Shown: positions 1 through 5,305 of the stretch, in pieces
Layout of the letters: each line of letters begins with the position of its first letter
Position numbering within the stretch: the first letter of the stretch is position 1
Assembly: GCA_937952455.1 (NCBI GenBank)
Contig: CALFYU010000638.1
Coordinates: 1 to 5,305 of the forward strand
DNA from: an uncultured Planctomycetaceae bacterium
Lineage (GTDB): Bacteria; Planctomycetota; Planctomycetia; Planctomycetales; Planctomycetaceae
DNA: 5,305 nt
Direction of reading: 5' to 3'
Made by a program: the position numbers and the translations under genes
The notes under the pieces: model-generated
Told to the model about the DNA's origin: nothing
What the model saw: the letters and a program-made list of their open reading frames with translations, nothing else
Database searches by the model: none

Positions 1-61
1 CCAGCGGCAAGACTGGGTTGCGTCTTTCAATATCTTAGTTCATTCACACTGCCGCAGCACA

Positions 62-1189
62 TCAAAATGGTGGAACAGCGGCCGCGGGCGCGCCGCCATT
101 CGGCTGCCGGGGCCGATTATAGCCATTTCCCGACGCCTGTGCAGAATTTGGAGGAAATTTTCGCGTCCGCTGCTCCCACCAACCGTGCCAAATCGCGGCA
201 AGTTGTTGCGGCGTCCCGCCGTCTCGCAGTTCGGCAGGGTGCTCATCAGGCGGAATCAGCGTTTCCAGCGCCCGCAGCGCCGCCCGCTGAACCTCCGGCC
301 GCGCCTCCTGGTCCAGCCACAGCACGTCGCTCAAACGGTCCACAAATCGCGTCTGTCCGGTCGCCGCCATCACCTCGATTGCCGACACCCGCGTCCGCCA
401 ATCGCCGGAATAGCTCAACCGCTGCAGTTCATCCAAGCCCCGGGGATCCAGCAGGCGGGCCATGCTTTCCACGACCGCCATGTGCTTCTCCCCCGTGAAC
501 GACGTCATCAATCGACTCAGGCCGATCAGCGACACCTTGCCGTCACTTTCGAATTGGTCTTCCAACACCCGTTGATGCCGGCAGCGGCCCGCGGCGCGAA
601 TCGCCGCCAACTGCACGGTCGGGCTGGAGTCCTGGAACAAGCCCTGCATCCAAGCCGCGAATTCCGGCCGCCCATGTTTTAGGACATATTCGCACCCCTG
701 CCGCCGCACGTCCGGCCAACGATGATTGACGGCCAATTGCACGATCCGCGTTACCGGTTCGCTCGTATCCTGCTCGACCGCCGCAATCACGTCCCGCCAG
801 ACGACCGCGTCTTCTTCGCGAACCAACAGTTCGGACAGCCGCTCCAACAAAATGTCCGGCAAAGTACGTTCATTCCCGATCGCTCGCAACTGAGCCGCCG
901 CGGTCCGCCGCTGTTTGACATCCGCATCCTCGATCCGCAACAACGCATCGTATTCAGCTGCGAGGTGCGGCAGGACTTCCCGCAACAGATATGCGCGGCC
1001 GGCCGGGTCGCTTTGACGATAGACCTGCTCCACGGCCGGCAGGTCGGCAGCGGTCAGCCGGCGAAACCATTCGTTTTCAAATCCGCCCCCCGCGGCATCG
1101 CCGAGACGTGCGGTGACTTGCAACCGCCGCTGAATTTCGACGACACGTTCCGCTTCGTGCGCGAATGTCAGCCATCGACGCGAAGGCAT
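62..1189 (-). CDS. HEAT-repeat protein, 3' part of the same frame-split gene
   Basis: This is the continuation of the lipoprotein gene in the frame shifted by one base. The frame is open from 1438, but its first roughly 85 codons are Arg/Cys/Trp-rich and look non-coding. Convincing sequence begins near HEAEAERVV-like residues around position 1160. The first nearby ATG in frame is at 1189, giving 375 residues, but no good ribosome binding site precedes it and there is no signal peptide, so an independent start is doubtful. Numbered from that Met, residues about 65-310 are amphipathic, Ala/Leu/Arg-rich helical repeats of HEAT type (for example SPTVQLAAIRAAGR and RPEVQRAALRALETL). A Trp-rich segment, WHGWWEQ, lies at about 334-340. 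The last 30 residues are a low-complexity Asn/Gly/Pro/Ala tail ending in VPPF. It most likely forms the C-terminal half of a single periplasmic or outer-envelope scaffold protein of about 924 residues. The catalytic or binding role is unknown. Alternatively it is a separately translated gene overlapping the first. Confidence 0.7.
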   Translation of the reverse strand: MPSRRWLTFAHEAERVVEIQRRLQVTARLGDAAGGGFENEWFRRLTAADLPAVEQVYRQSDPAGRAYLLREVLPHLAAEYDALLRIEDADVKQRRTAAAQLRAIGNERTLPDILLERLSELLVREEDAVVWRDVIAAVEQDTSEPVTRIVQLAVNHRWPDVRRQGCEYVLKHGRPEFAAWMQGLFQDSSPTVQLAAIRAAGRCRHQRVLEDQFESDGKVSLIGLSRLMTSFTGEKHMAVVESMARLLDPRGLDELQRLSYSGDWRTRVSAIEVMAATGQTRFVDRLSDVLWLDQEARPEVQRAALRALETLIPPDEHPAELRDGGTPQQLAAIWHGWWEQRTRKFPPNSAQASGNGYNRPRQPNGGAPAAAVPPF

Positions 1190-2837
1190 CCGCCATGAGC
1201 GGATAGGCGATTCCCTCGGCCGACGCCACTTCGGCGGCGCGCTCACTGCGACGTGCATAGTCATCGTCCGGGCGGAACGGGGGAACGGCCGCATTCGTCC
1301 GCTTGGCATATTCCCGCAAACTCGCCTCCCGCGTTTGATAATTCCCGTCGACCGCCCCCTGCAACAACAGCGGCAGCACCAACTCGTCCGGCCAGTTCCG
1401 CACACCCTCCACCGCCGCCGTCTGTACCGTGAAGACATCGTCGGTCAACAGCCGCGCCATCGCCGTTGCCGAGCCGGCACTGGGAAAGATCGAAAGTTGC
1501 CGCGCCAATTCTTCCCGCACGCGCGCGTCTTCGTCGCCGACAAATCCAACCAGTTCCGACTCACCGAACGCGGCCAACCCTTGCACGGCCGTCTTTCGCA
1601 GCAATGTTTTTCGCGTCATGTACTCCCGCAGCGTTTCGCGGGCCGTTTCATTTTTCAGCACGCCCAGGTTTTGTAGCGCGCGGTGTTGGACCAAAGCGTC
1701 GGCATCTGCGATCTGTTTTATTAGAACGTCCGCCGCACCGGCGTCTTGGCCTATCGCCAACAGCAAGCCGAACTCGCTCCGCACCCAGGGATCGTTGTCG
1801 TCGCCGCAATTCCACAACGCCCGCGGCCACACCGACTCGTCATGCAAATCGAGCGGCGAATCGGTCTCGTTTCGACTGTGAATGGCAAACAGCACGCACG
1901 CATCAATGGCCGCACGGTGCAATTCCTTGCGGCGCACATCGCCCGGCGTAGGTTGCGGACCGGATTGCGGTGGACGATTCAACAATCCCGCCAAGTCGCG
2001 AATCCGCGCCGGCGCCACGCGGCGTCCGATGCCGCGGATCAGTTCGCCTTCGACGATGGTCGGCAGATCGTATTTTAAGATCTGCCGCGCATTCCGGCTG
2101 CGATGCATATCCTCCAACAGATGTCCCGGCAGCGCCATCGCCGTTTCGCCGTCGCACTGGGCTGTTGCCAAGACCAGACACCAGGCTTCAGCGGCAGCGG
2201 CCCGCATATCCATCGAGATTGGCCGCGAATTCGATCCACCGTCGGAAGTCTCCTGCAGATTGCCGTCGCCGGCTCCCTCGATTGTCGGCGGGGCACCAAC
2301 CAAGTGTGCCAAAACTGTCACATATGGCCGCGCCGCCTTTGCATCCCGTTGGGCCAAGAGAATCGCCGCGTTCCATCCCGCCAGATCGTCGCGACGAGCG
2401 ATCGCCGAAAGATGTGTGATTGCTTCGCGATTGACTTCGGTTTGCCGATCGTCGAACGTGCCCGTCTGCCCATCACCACGATCGATCGCGTACGTTCGGA
2501 TCACATGGTCGACGCTGAAGACGGACTGACCCGTCCCGCGCGCCGGACGAAACAGCCAGCGCGGATTCGACTCCGCATAGCGCAGCCCGCGCAGCGGCGA
2601 CGCCGGTTCGGTAACAGGAGACCATTCGGGATTCTCCGTCCACGCATCCGCGTCGAGCGCATCGGCCAGCGCATCGGTCAACCGCGACGTTTCCGGCGAT
2701 TCCGCCTCTCCGGAAAAACGGGCCCACAACGAATCGACATTCACCACCCGGCAGCCCGTAACGCAAAGGCTAATCGCGCAAATCGCGATCGCCCCGCGGA
2801 CGCACCGTTGCCGAGCTATAAGCAACATCGGATTCAT
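1077..2837 (-). CDS. HEAT-repeat lipoprotein, 5' part of a frame-split gene
   Basis: This frame encodes 586 residues, but only about the first 560 look like genuine protein. The N-terminus is a lipoprotein signal peptide: basic n-region (R9, R11, R14), hydrophobic stretch about 15-25, then lipobox V-T-G-C with Cys29 as the predicted lipidated residue. Residue +2 is Arg, so it lacks the Asp inner-membrane retention signal known from E. coli. Residues about 30-300 have no family I recognise and include Pro/Gly-rich linkers near 185-205 and 288-300. Residues about 365-515 form Ala/Leu-rich helical pairs typical of HEAT or PBS-lyase-like repeats (for example ALVQHRALQNLGVL and VQTAAVEGVRNW). Such repeats usually serve as protein-binding scaffolds; the partner is unknown. 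After about residue 560 the frame turns Arg/Ser/Cys-rich and stops, as expected of an out-of-frame tail; the repeat sequence resumes in the neighbouring frame. The start fits the signal peptide; a second Met (M4) is possible. The ribosome binding site is weak. Confidence 0.8.
   Translation of the reverse strand: MNPMLLIARQRCVRGAIAICAISLCVTGCRVVNVDSLWARFSGEAESPETSRLTDALADALDADAWTENPEWSPVTEPASPLRGLRYAESNPRWLFRPARGTGQSVFSVDHVIRTYAIDRGDGQTGTFDDRQTEVNREAITHLSAIARRDDLAGWNAAILLAQRDAKAARPYVTVLAHLVGAPPTIEGAGDGNLQETSDGGSNSRPISMDMRAAAAEAWCLVLATAQCDGETAMALPGHLLEDMHRSRNARQILKYDLPTIVEGELIRGIGRRVAPARIRDLAGLLNRPPQSGPQPTPGDVRRKELHRAAIDACVLFAIHSRNETDSPLDLHDESVWPRALWNCGDDNDPWVRSEFGLLLAIGQDAGAADVLIKQIADADALVQHRALQNLGVLKNETARETLREYMTRKTLLRKTAVQGLAAFGESELVGFVGDEDARVREELARQLSIFPSAGSATAMARLLTDDVFTVQTAAVEGVRNWPDELVLPLLLQGAVDGNYQTREASLREYAKRTNAAVPPFRPDDDYARRSERAAEVASAEGIAYPLMADAFASMADIRARSGTCRRNSAAVASHRTSRRCRGGRI
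1156..1175 (-). other. Inferred frame break inside the HEAT-repeat gene
   Basis: Plausible protein sequence passes from one minus-strand frame to the next within roughly these bases. The upstream frame reads sensibly through MADAFASMADIRA and the downstream frame from about FAHEAERVVEIQ. Going from the first to the second requires skipping one base (or losing two), so the span 62-2837 is one base longer than a whole number of codons. Skipping a C just before the GAA of EAERVV gives a smooth join. No stop codon lies at the shift point and no prfB-like slippery motif is visible, so a simple indel, natural or from assembly, is likelier than programmed recoding. Confidence 0.65.
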
Positions 2838-3032
2838 GGATTCCGTATCAAACGATATGGCCGGCCGCAGCAGCGGGCAGCAACGCGATATGACCGATTG
2901 GGGAGGGGAGAGAGACCGGCGAAAGTTACCACGAACCTGTCCGTGCTCAAAGTGCAGTCTCTCCCGCCGAATACGTCGAATCGCCTGCGTTTCGCACCAT
3001 TGATATCCGACCCCATCTCAAAACACAGAATG

Positions 3033-3067
3033 CGTCGCAAGTCGCCCTCTGAACAAGTCTTGCGACG
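3033..3067. repeat. Perfect 9-bp inverted repeat, 17-base spacer
   Basis: CGTCGCAAG at 3033-3041 is exactly complementary to CTTGCGACG at 3059-3067, with 17 bases between. It lies in the divergent intergenic region, about 65 bases upstream of the rightward promoter's -35 box. It could be an operator for a dimeric regulator, or an RNA hairpin in a long leader of the leftward gene. It is not followed by a T tract on the plus strand until 3106-3110, so a simple terminator is unlikely. The repeat is seen directly; any function is inference. Confidence 0.6.
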
Positions 3068-3132
3068 AGACACGCAGACGCCGCTTTTCGTGCGATTCTA
3101 TCTCGTTTTTCCGGCAGGACTTAAGATCGCCG

Positions 3133-3161
3133 CTGTCAGCAGCGAATTAACAAGGTACAAT
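3133..3161 (+). promoter_or_regulatory. Sigma70-like promoter for the GTPase gene
   Basis: CTGTCA at 3133-3138 matches the -35 consensus at four of six bases. TACAAT at 3156-3161 matches the -10 consensus at five of six. The spacer is 17 bases, the optimum. Transcription would start near 3168, leaving a leader of about 60 bases before the ATG at 3230. A start there would make the GTG at 3170 almost leaderless, which argues for the downstream ATG. Confidence 0.45.
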
Positions 3162-3211
3162 GACTTGGGGTGATCGCCGCCGGGCGGTCGGCCTGCGGAG
3201 AAAGTTGCCCA

Positions 3212-3217
3212 AGAGGA
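3212..3217 (+). promoter_or_regulatory. Ribosome binding site deciding the GTPase start
   Basis: AGAGGA is a good anti-16S match, 12 bases upstream of the ATG at 3230. The spacing is somewhat long. The alternative upstream GTG at 3170 has no comparable site, and the 20 residues it would add (Gly/Cys/Arg-rich) do not look like protein, so the ATG is preferred. Confidence 0.45.
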
Positions 3218-3229
3218 CACCCCCAGCTG

Positions 3230-5038
3230 ATGACCGCTCCCGAACTCGCCCAACTTGAAATGCTCGCCCAGGTCGACGAACTCGTCGCCAAACTCAACGA
3301 GTGGGTCGAGCCGCAGATCGGCTGGGAGCCGCTCAGCCAGTCTCAGGCGCTGGTCCGGCGGCTGTTGCGACGCATCGAAGGACTCCGTGTCCGTTTGGAG
3401 TCCCCCCTGGTCGTCGCCACCTTCGGCGGAACGGGCACCGGCAAAAGCGCCCTCGTCAACGCCCTGGTCGGACGCGAAATCTCCGCCAGTGCCCGGCAAC
3501 GCCCCACCACCATTCGCCCCAAATTGCTCGTACACTCGCAGACCGACGTCGACTTGCTGGGGCTGCCGCTCGACAAACTCGACGTCGTCCATTGCGATAC
3601 ACCGGTCTTGCGCGACATCGCCGTCATCGACTGCCCCGACCCCGATACCAGCGAAGCGGCCAGCGCCGGCAGCAACCTGGAACAACTGCATCAACTGCTG
3701 CCGCACTGCGACGTGTTGATCTATACCTCAACCCAACAAAAGTACCGCTCCGCACGCGTGGTCGATGAACTGGGCCAAGCCGCGACCGGTTGTCGGCTGC
3801 TGTTTGTGCAAACCCACGCGGACGTCGACGAAGATATTCGCCAAGACTGGATCGCCCAATTGGATGGGCGCTACGAAGTCCCCGACGTGTTTTTCGTCGA
3901 TTCGCTGCGCGCCTTGCGCGAACAGCAGGCCGGGCATCGGCCCTCGGGTGACTTCGCCAAACTGCAGGACTTATTAACGACACAACTGGCCGCATCACAA
4001 CGCACGCTGATCCGCCGCGCCAATCTGGTCGACCTCGTGCAATCGGCGCTTGATCACTGCCGCACGAACATCTCCGCCCATCAACCGCAACTCGAAGAAC
4101 TCGAAGACGTGCTCCAGGAACAGCGGCACAAATTGATCGGTAAAATGTCCGACCAATTGTGCGAAGAACTCCTTTCCAGCCGCAATCTGTGGGAACGGCG
4201 GCTGATTTCGTCCGTCACCCAAAAGTGGGGCATGAGCCCATTCTCGTCCGTATTGCGGCTGTACAACGGGTTGGGCAATTTCATCGCCAGTTTTACGCTG
4301 TTCCGCGCGCGGACGTCGGCGCAAATGGCCCTGATCGGCGCCGCCCAAGGAGTCCGCTGGCTCGCCGAAAAACGGAGCGAACAACAGGCCGAAAGCCGTT
4401 TGGAGCGGTTGTCGACGTTCGGGTTGGACGATGCAGCGCTGCGCGAATCGCAGGTCGTCATCAGCGGATACGTGCAATCGGCAAAACTTGATCCCCGGCT
4501 CGCACAGCCGGGCAACCTTGAATCGCTCCGCAGCGAAGCGGCGCGGCTGGAGGATCAATTCCTGGGCGACGCCACCGCCCGCGTCGATCAACTCATCGAC
4601 CGTCTGGCGGACCGGCACTCCGGATTCTTCGTGCGGTGGTGCTACGAATTGTTGTTGATCTTGATGGTGGGCTACATCCTGTTTTGGCCCGCCCGCAATT
4701 TCTTCTACGACATGCCGGTCAATCACGCCCCCACCATGCCCATGGATTACTACATCCACGCCGGCGTCTTTCTGGTGATCTGGTCCGGCGCACTGGTGAT
4801 GCTCTTCACCCGCCGCCTGCGCCGCGGTTTGAATCGCGAGATCACCGCACTAGCGCAATCGCTGGCCCAAAGCAAGATCGCCACCGGATTGTTCCCCGAT
4901 CTGGAATCGGCCTGCGCCGCCATCAAAACACACACCGAACGGCTGGAAGTCCTCGCGTCAACGACCGCATCGCTCCGGCGCCACATCGCAACGCCGGCGG
5001 GATTGGGAGCAGCCGTGCCGGTGGGTGCGGAGACGTGA
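3230..5038 (+). CDS. Membrane-anchored dynamin-like P-loop GTPase
   Basis: The 602-residue product is a GTP-binding protein probably anchored in the inner membrane. Residues 66-73, GGTGTGKS, are a textbook P-loop (G1), preceded by a hydrophobic strand VVATF. RPTTIRP at 91-97 fits the G2/switch I threonine motif of dynamin-like and Era-like GTPases. G3 reads IDCPDPDT (Asp134, Pro136, Asp137), lacking the usual Gly of DxxG. G4 reads VQTHADVD (Thr195-Asp198), lacking the Lys of N/TKxD. A helical, coiled-coil-prone middle spans about 280-330, and a Gly/Ala-rich hydrophobic stretch about 336-380 may touch membrane. Two transmembrane helices lie at about 466-486 and 508-526, separated by a short loop, then a basic segment (RRLRRG) and a further helix to about 585. 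G domain, helical stalk and paired membrane segments resemble bacterial dynamin-like proteins, which remodel or tether membranes, but I cannot assign a named family. A 50S-binding-type GTPase domain is the alternative. A start at GTG 3170 would add 20 residues. Confidence 0.85.
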   Translation: MTAPELAQLEMLAQVDELVAKLNEWVEPQIGWEPLSQSQALVRRLLRRIEGLRVRLESPLVVATFGGTGTGKSALVNALVGREISASARQRPTTIRPKLLVHSQTDVDLLGLPLDKLDVVHCDTPVLRDIAVIDCPDPDTSEAASAGSNLEQLHQLLPHCDVLIYTSTQQKYRSARVVDELGQAATGCRLLFVQTHADVDEDIRQDWIAQLDGRYEVPDVFFVDSLRALREQQAGHRPSGDFAKLQDLLTTQLAASQRTLIRRANLVDLVQSALDHCRTNISAHQPQLEELEDVLQEQRHKLIGKMSDQLCEELLSSRNLWERRLISSVTQKWGMSPFSSVLRLYNGLGNFIASFTLFRARTSAQMALIGAAQGVRWLAEKRSEQQAESRLERLSTFGLDDAALRESQVVISGYVQSAKLDPRLAQPGNLESLRSEAARLEDQFLGDATARVDQLIDRLADRHSGFFVRWCYELLLILMVGYILFWPARNFFYDMPVNHAPTMPMDYYIHAGVFLVIWSGALVMLFTRRLRRGLNREITALAQSLAQSKIATGLFPDLESACAAIKTHTERLEVLASTTASLRRHIATPAGLGAAVPVGAET

Positions 5039-5047
5039 ACAAATTAC

Positions 5048-5119
5048 ATGACGGATGCCCAAGCCCGAAACGCATCGCAAAAAGAGTTCCGCGTTTTGGA
5101 GATCGGACGAAAATCATGA
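5048..5119 (+). CDS. Possible 23-codon small ORF coupled to the next gene
   Basis: An ATG nine bases after the GTPase stop opens a 23-codon frame, beginning MTDAQARNASQKEF. Its TGA overlaps the next gene's ATG as ATGA (5116-5119), the classic arrangement for translational coupling. The residue mix looks protein-like, not like an out-of-frame shadow. No strong ribosome binding site precedes it, and a hairpin lies inside it (5065-5099). It could be a leader peptide, a small protein or chance. I do not recognise it. Confidence 0.22.
   Translation: MTDAQARNASQKEFRVLEIGRKS
5065..5099 (+). repeat. 9-bp hairpin between the GTPase and the next gene
   Basis: CCGAAACGC at 5065-5073 pairs with GCGTTTTGG at 5091-5099 (eight Watson-Crick pairs and one G-U), with a 17-base loop. 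It lies 27 bases after the GTPase stop and has no T tract after it, so it is at best an atypical terminator. Its 3' arm overlaps GGAG at 5098-5101, a possible ribosome binding site for the gene starting at 5116, so it might limit translation of that gene. Confidence 0.4.
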
Positions 5120-5305
5120 AGCGGCTGTCAAATCAAGTCAGGGTTACCGTCCTTCTCGTCGTTCTATTAATCGCCATCGTGTGGGCCGCCTTGGGAGGGA
5201 TCTATGTACATTCCGTATATAGGTATGCCGGAGGAGGAAATCCAACTGTTTCGGTCAAAACGCGTCTCGTGCCGACTTACACCTGGGTAAATATTCCCAG
5301 ATTCG
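5116..5305 (+). CDS. N-terminus of a membrane-anchored protein, cut by window edge
   Basis: An open frame runs from ATG 5116 off the right edge, covering 63 codons. The N-terminus is a short basic segment (MKRLSNQVR) followed by a strongly hydrophobic helix at about 10-29 (VTVLLVVLLIAIVWAALGGI), then a Tyr/Gly/Val-rich soluble part. This fits either a signal anchor or an uncleaved single transmembrane helix with the rest outside the cytoplasm; no lipobox is visible. Possible ribosome binding bases are GGAG at 5098-5101 and GGA at 5105-5107. It is on the same strand as the GTPase with a gap of 77 bases, so cotranscription is possible. Codons such as CTA, TTA, GTA, AGA and AGG are more frequent than in the neighbouring genes, hinting at a different history. 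I do not recognise the family from this fragment. Confidence 0.6.
   Translation, partial: MKRLSNQVRVTVLLVVLLIAIVWAALGGIYVHSVYRYAGGGNPTVSVKTRLVPTYTWVNIPRF

Larger units (their letters stand above)
2838..3229. other. Divergent intergenic region between lipoprotein and GTPase genes
   Basis: About 390 bases separate the two divergent start codons. I see no convincing gene here; open frames crossing it look like shadows. Visible structure: two copies of CGATATG at 2853-2859 and 2886-2892, 33 bases apart; an 8-bp palindrome GGCCGGCC at 2859-2866; a purine tract at about 2900-2916 whose GAGAGAC (2910-2916) is matched by GTCTCTC at 2957-2963; a perfect 9-bp inverted repeat at 3033-3067; and a promoter-like pair at 3133-3161 facing the GTPase. 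For the leftward gene, the only -10-like box I found is TAGAAT (plus-strand 3095-3100), with a poor -35. It would give a leader of about 250 bases containing the inverted repeat. That leftward promoter is a weak guess. Confidence 0.6.

Noticed and set aside
9..26. Hairpin AAGAC/GTCTT downstream of the HEAT gene as a terminator
   Set aside because: The stem is only 5 bp and there is no matching T tract in the leftward direction.
2853..2892. Two CGATATG copies as operator sites
   Set aside because: The repeat is only 7 bp and two occurrences in about 390 bases could be chance; noted only within the intergenic entry.
2103..3173. A 356-codon plus-strand open frame
   Set aside because: It is antisense to the lipoprotein gene, very rich in Arg/Gln/His/Pro, and crosses the intergenic region. 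The opposite strand has a signal peptide and repeats, so this is a shadow.
3170..3229. GTG at 3170 as the GTPase start
   Set aside because: It lies at the predicted transcription start, has no good ribosome binding site, and adds 20 residues of unlikely composition; the ATG at 3230 has AGAGGA upstream.
3098..3706. A 202-codon minus-strand open frame
   Set aside because: It overlaps the GTPase P-loop region and promoter on the other strand and shows only Gly/Asp-rich mirror composition.
3995..4759. A 254-codon minus-strand open frame opposite the GTPase
   Set aside because: The plus strand carries clear GTPase motifs and membrane helices; this frame has no recognisable domain and mirrors plus-strand codon bias.

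Overview
The window reads as ordinary chromosomal DNA from a G+C-rich bacterium. A long HEAT-repeat lipoprotein divergent from a membrane-anchored GTPase of unassigned family, with spacious intergenic DNA, suggests Planctomycetota. That assignment is an inference from gene style, not from a marker gene. I see no rRNA, tRNA, CRISPR array, insertion sequence or phage gene.

Layout. On the minus strand, from 2837 down to 62, lies one long HEAT/armadillo-like repeat coding region. It begins with a clear lipoprotein signal peptide (lipobox V-T-G-C, Cys29). It is split between two reading frames: the first frame carries good protein sequence to about residue 560, and the second carries it from about position 1175 to the stop at 62. 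Joined by a one-base shift, the product would be about 924 residues. This is either a real or assembly frameshift, or less likely two overlapping genes or recoding.

Between 2838 and 3229 is a divergent intergenic region of about 390 bases. It holds a perfect 9+9 bp inverted repeat and a sigma70-like promoter pointing right. On the plus strand, 3230 to 5038 encodes a 602-residue P-loop GTPase. It has an N-terminal dynamin-like G domain with non-canonical G3 and G4 motifs, a helical middle, and two transmembrane segments near the C-terminus. After it come a possible 23-codon small ORF, a 9-bp hairpin, and the start of another membrane-anchored protein that runs off the right edge. The last 200 bases use visibly more A+T-rich codons than the rest.

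How the genes work together. The divergent arrangement allows shared regulation of the envelope lipoprotein and the membrane GTPase, but nothing in the sequence proves a functional link. I do not see strong evidence for a new multi-gene system. The points most worth checking are the frame break, the unusual GTPase, and the small coupled ORF with hairpin at 5048-5119.
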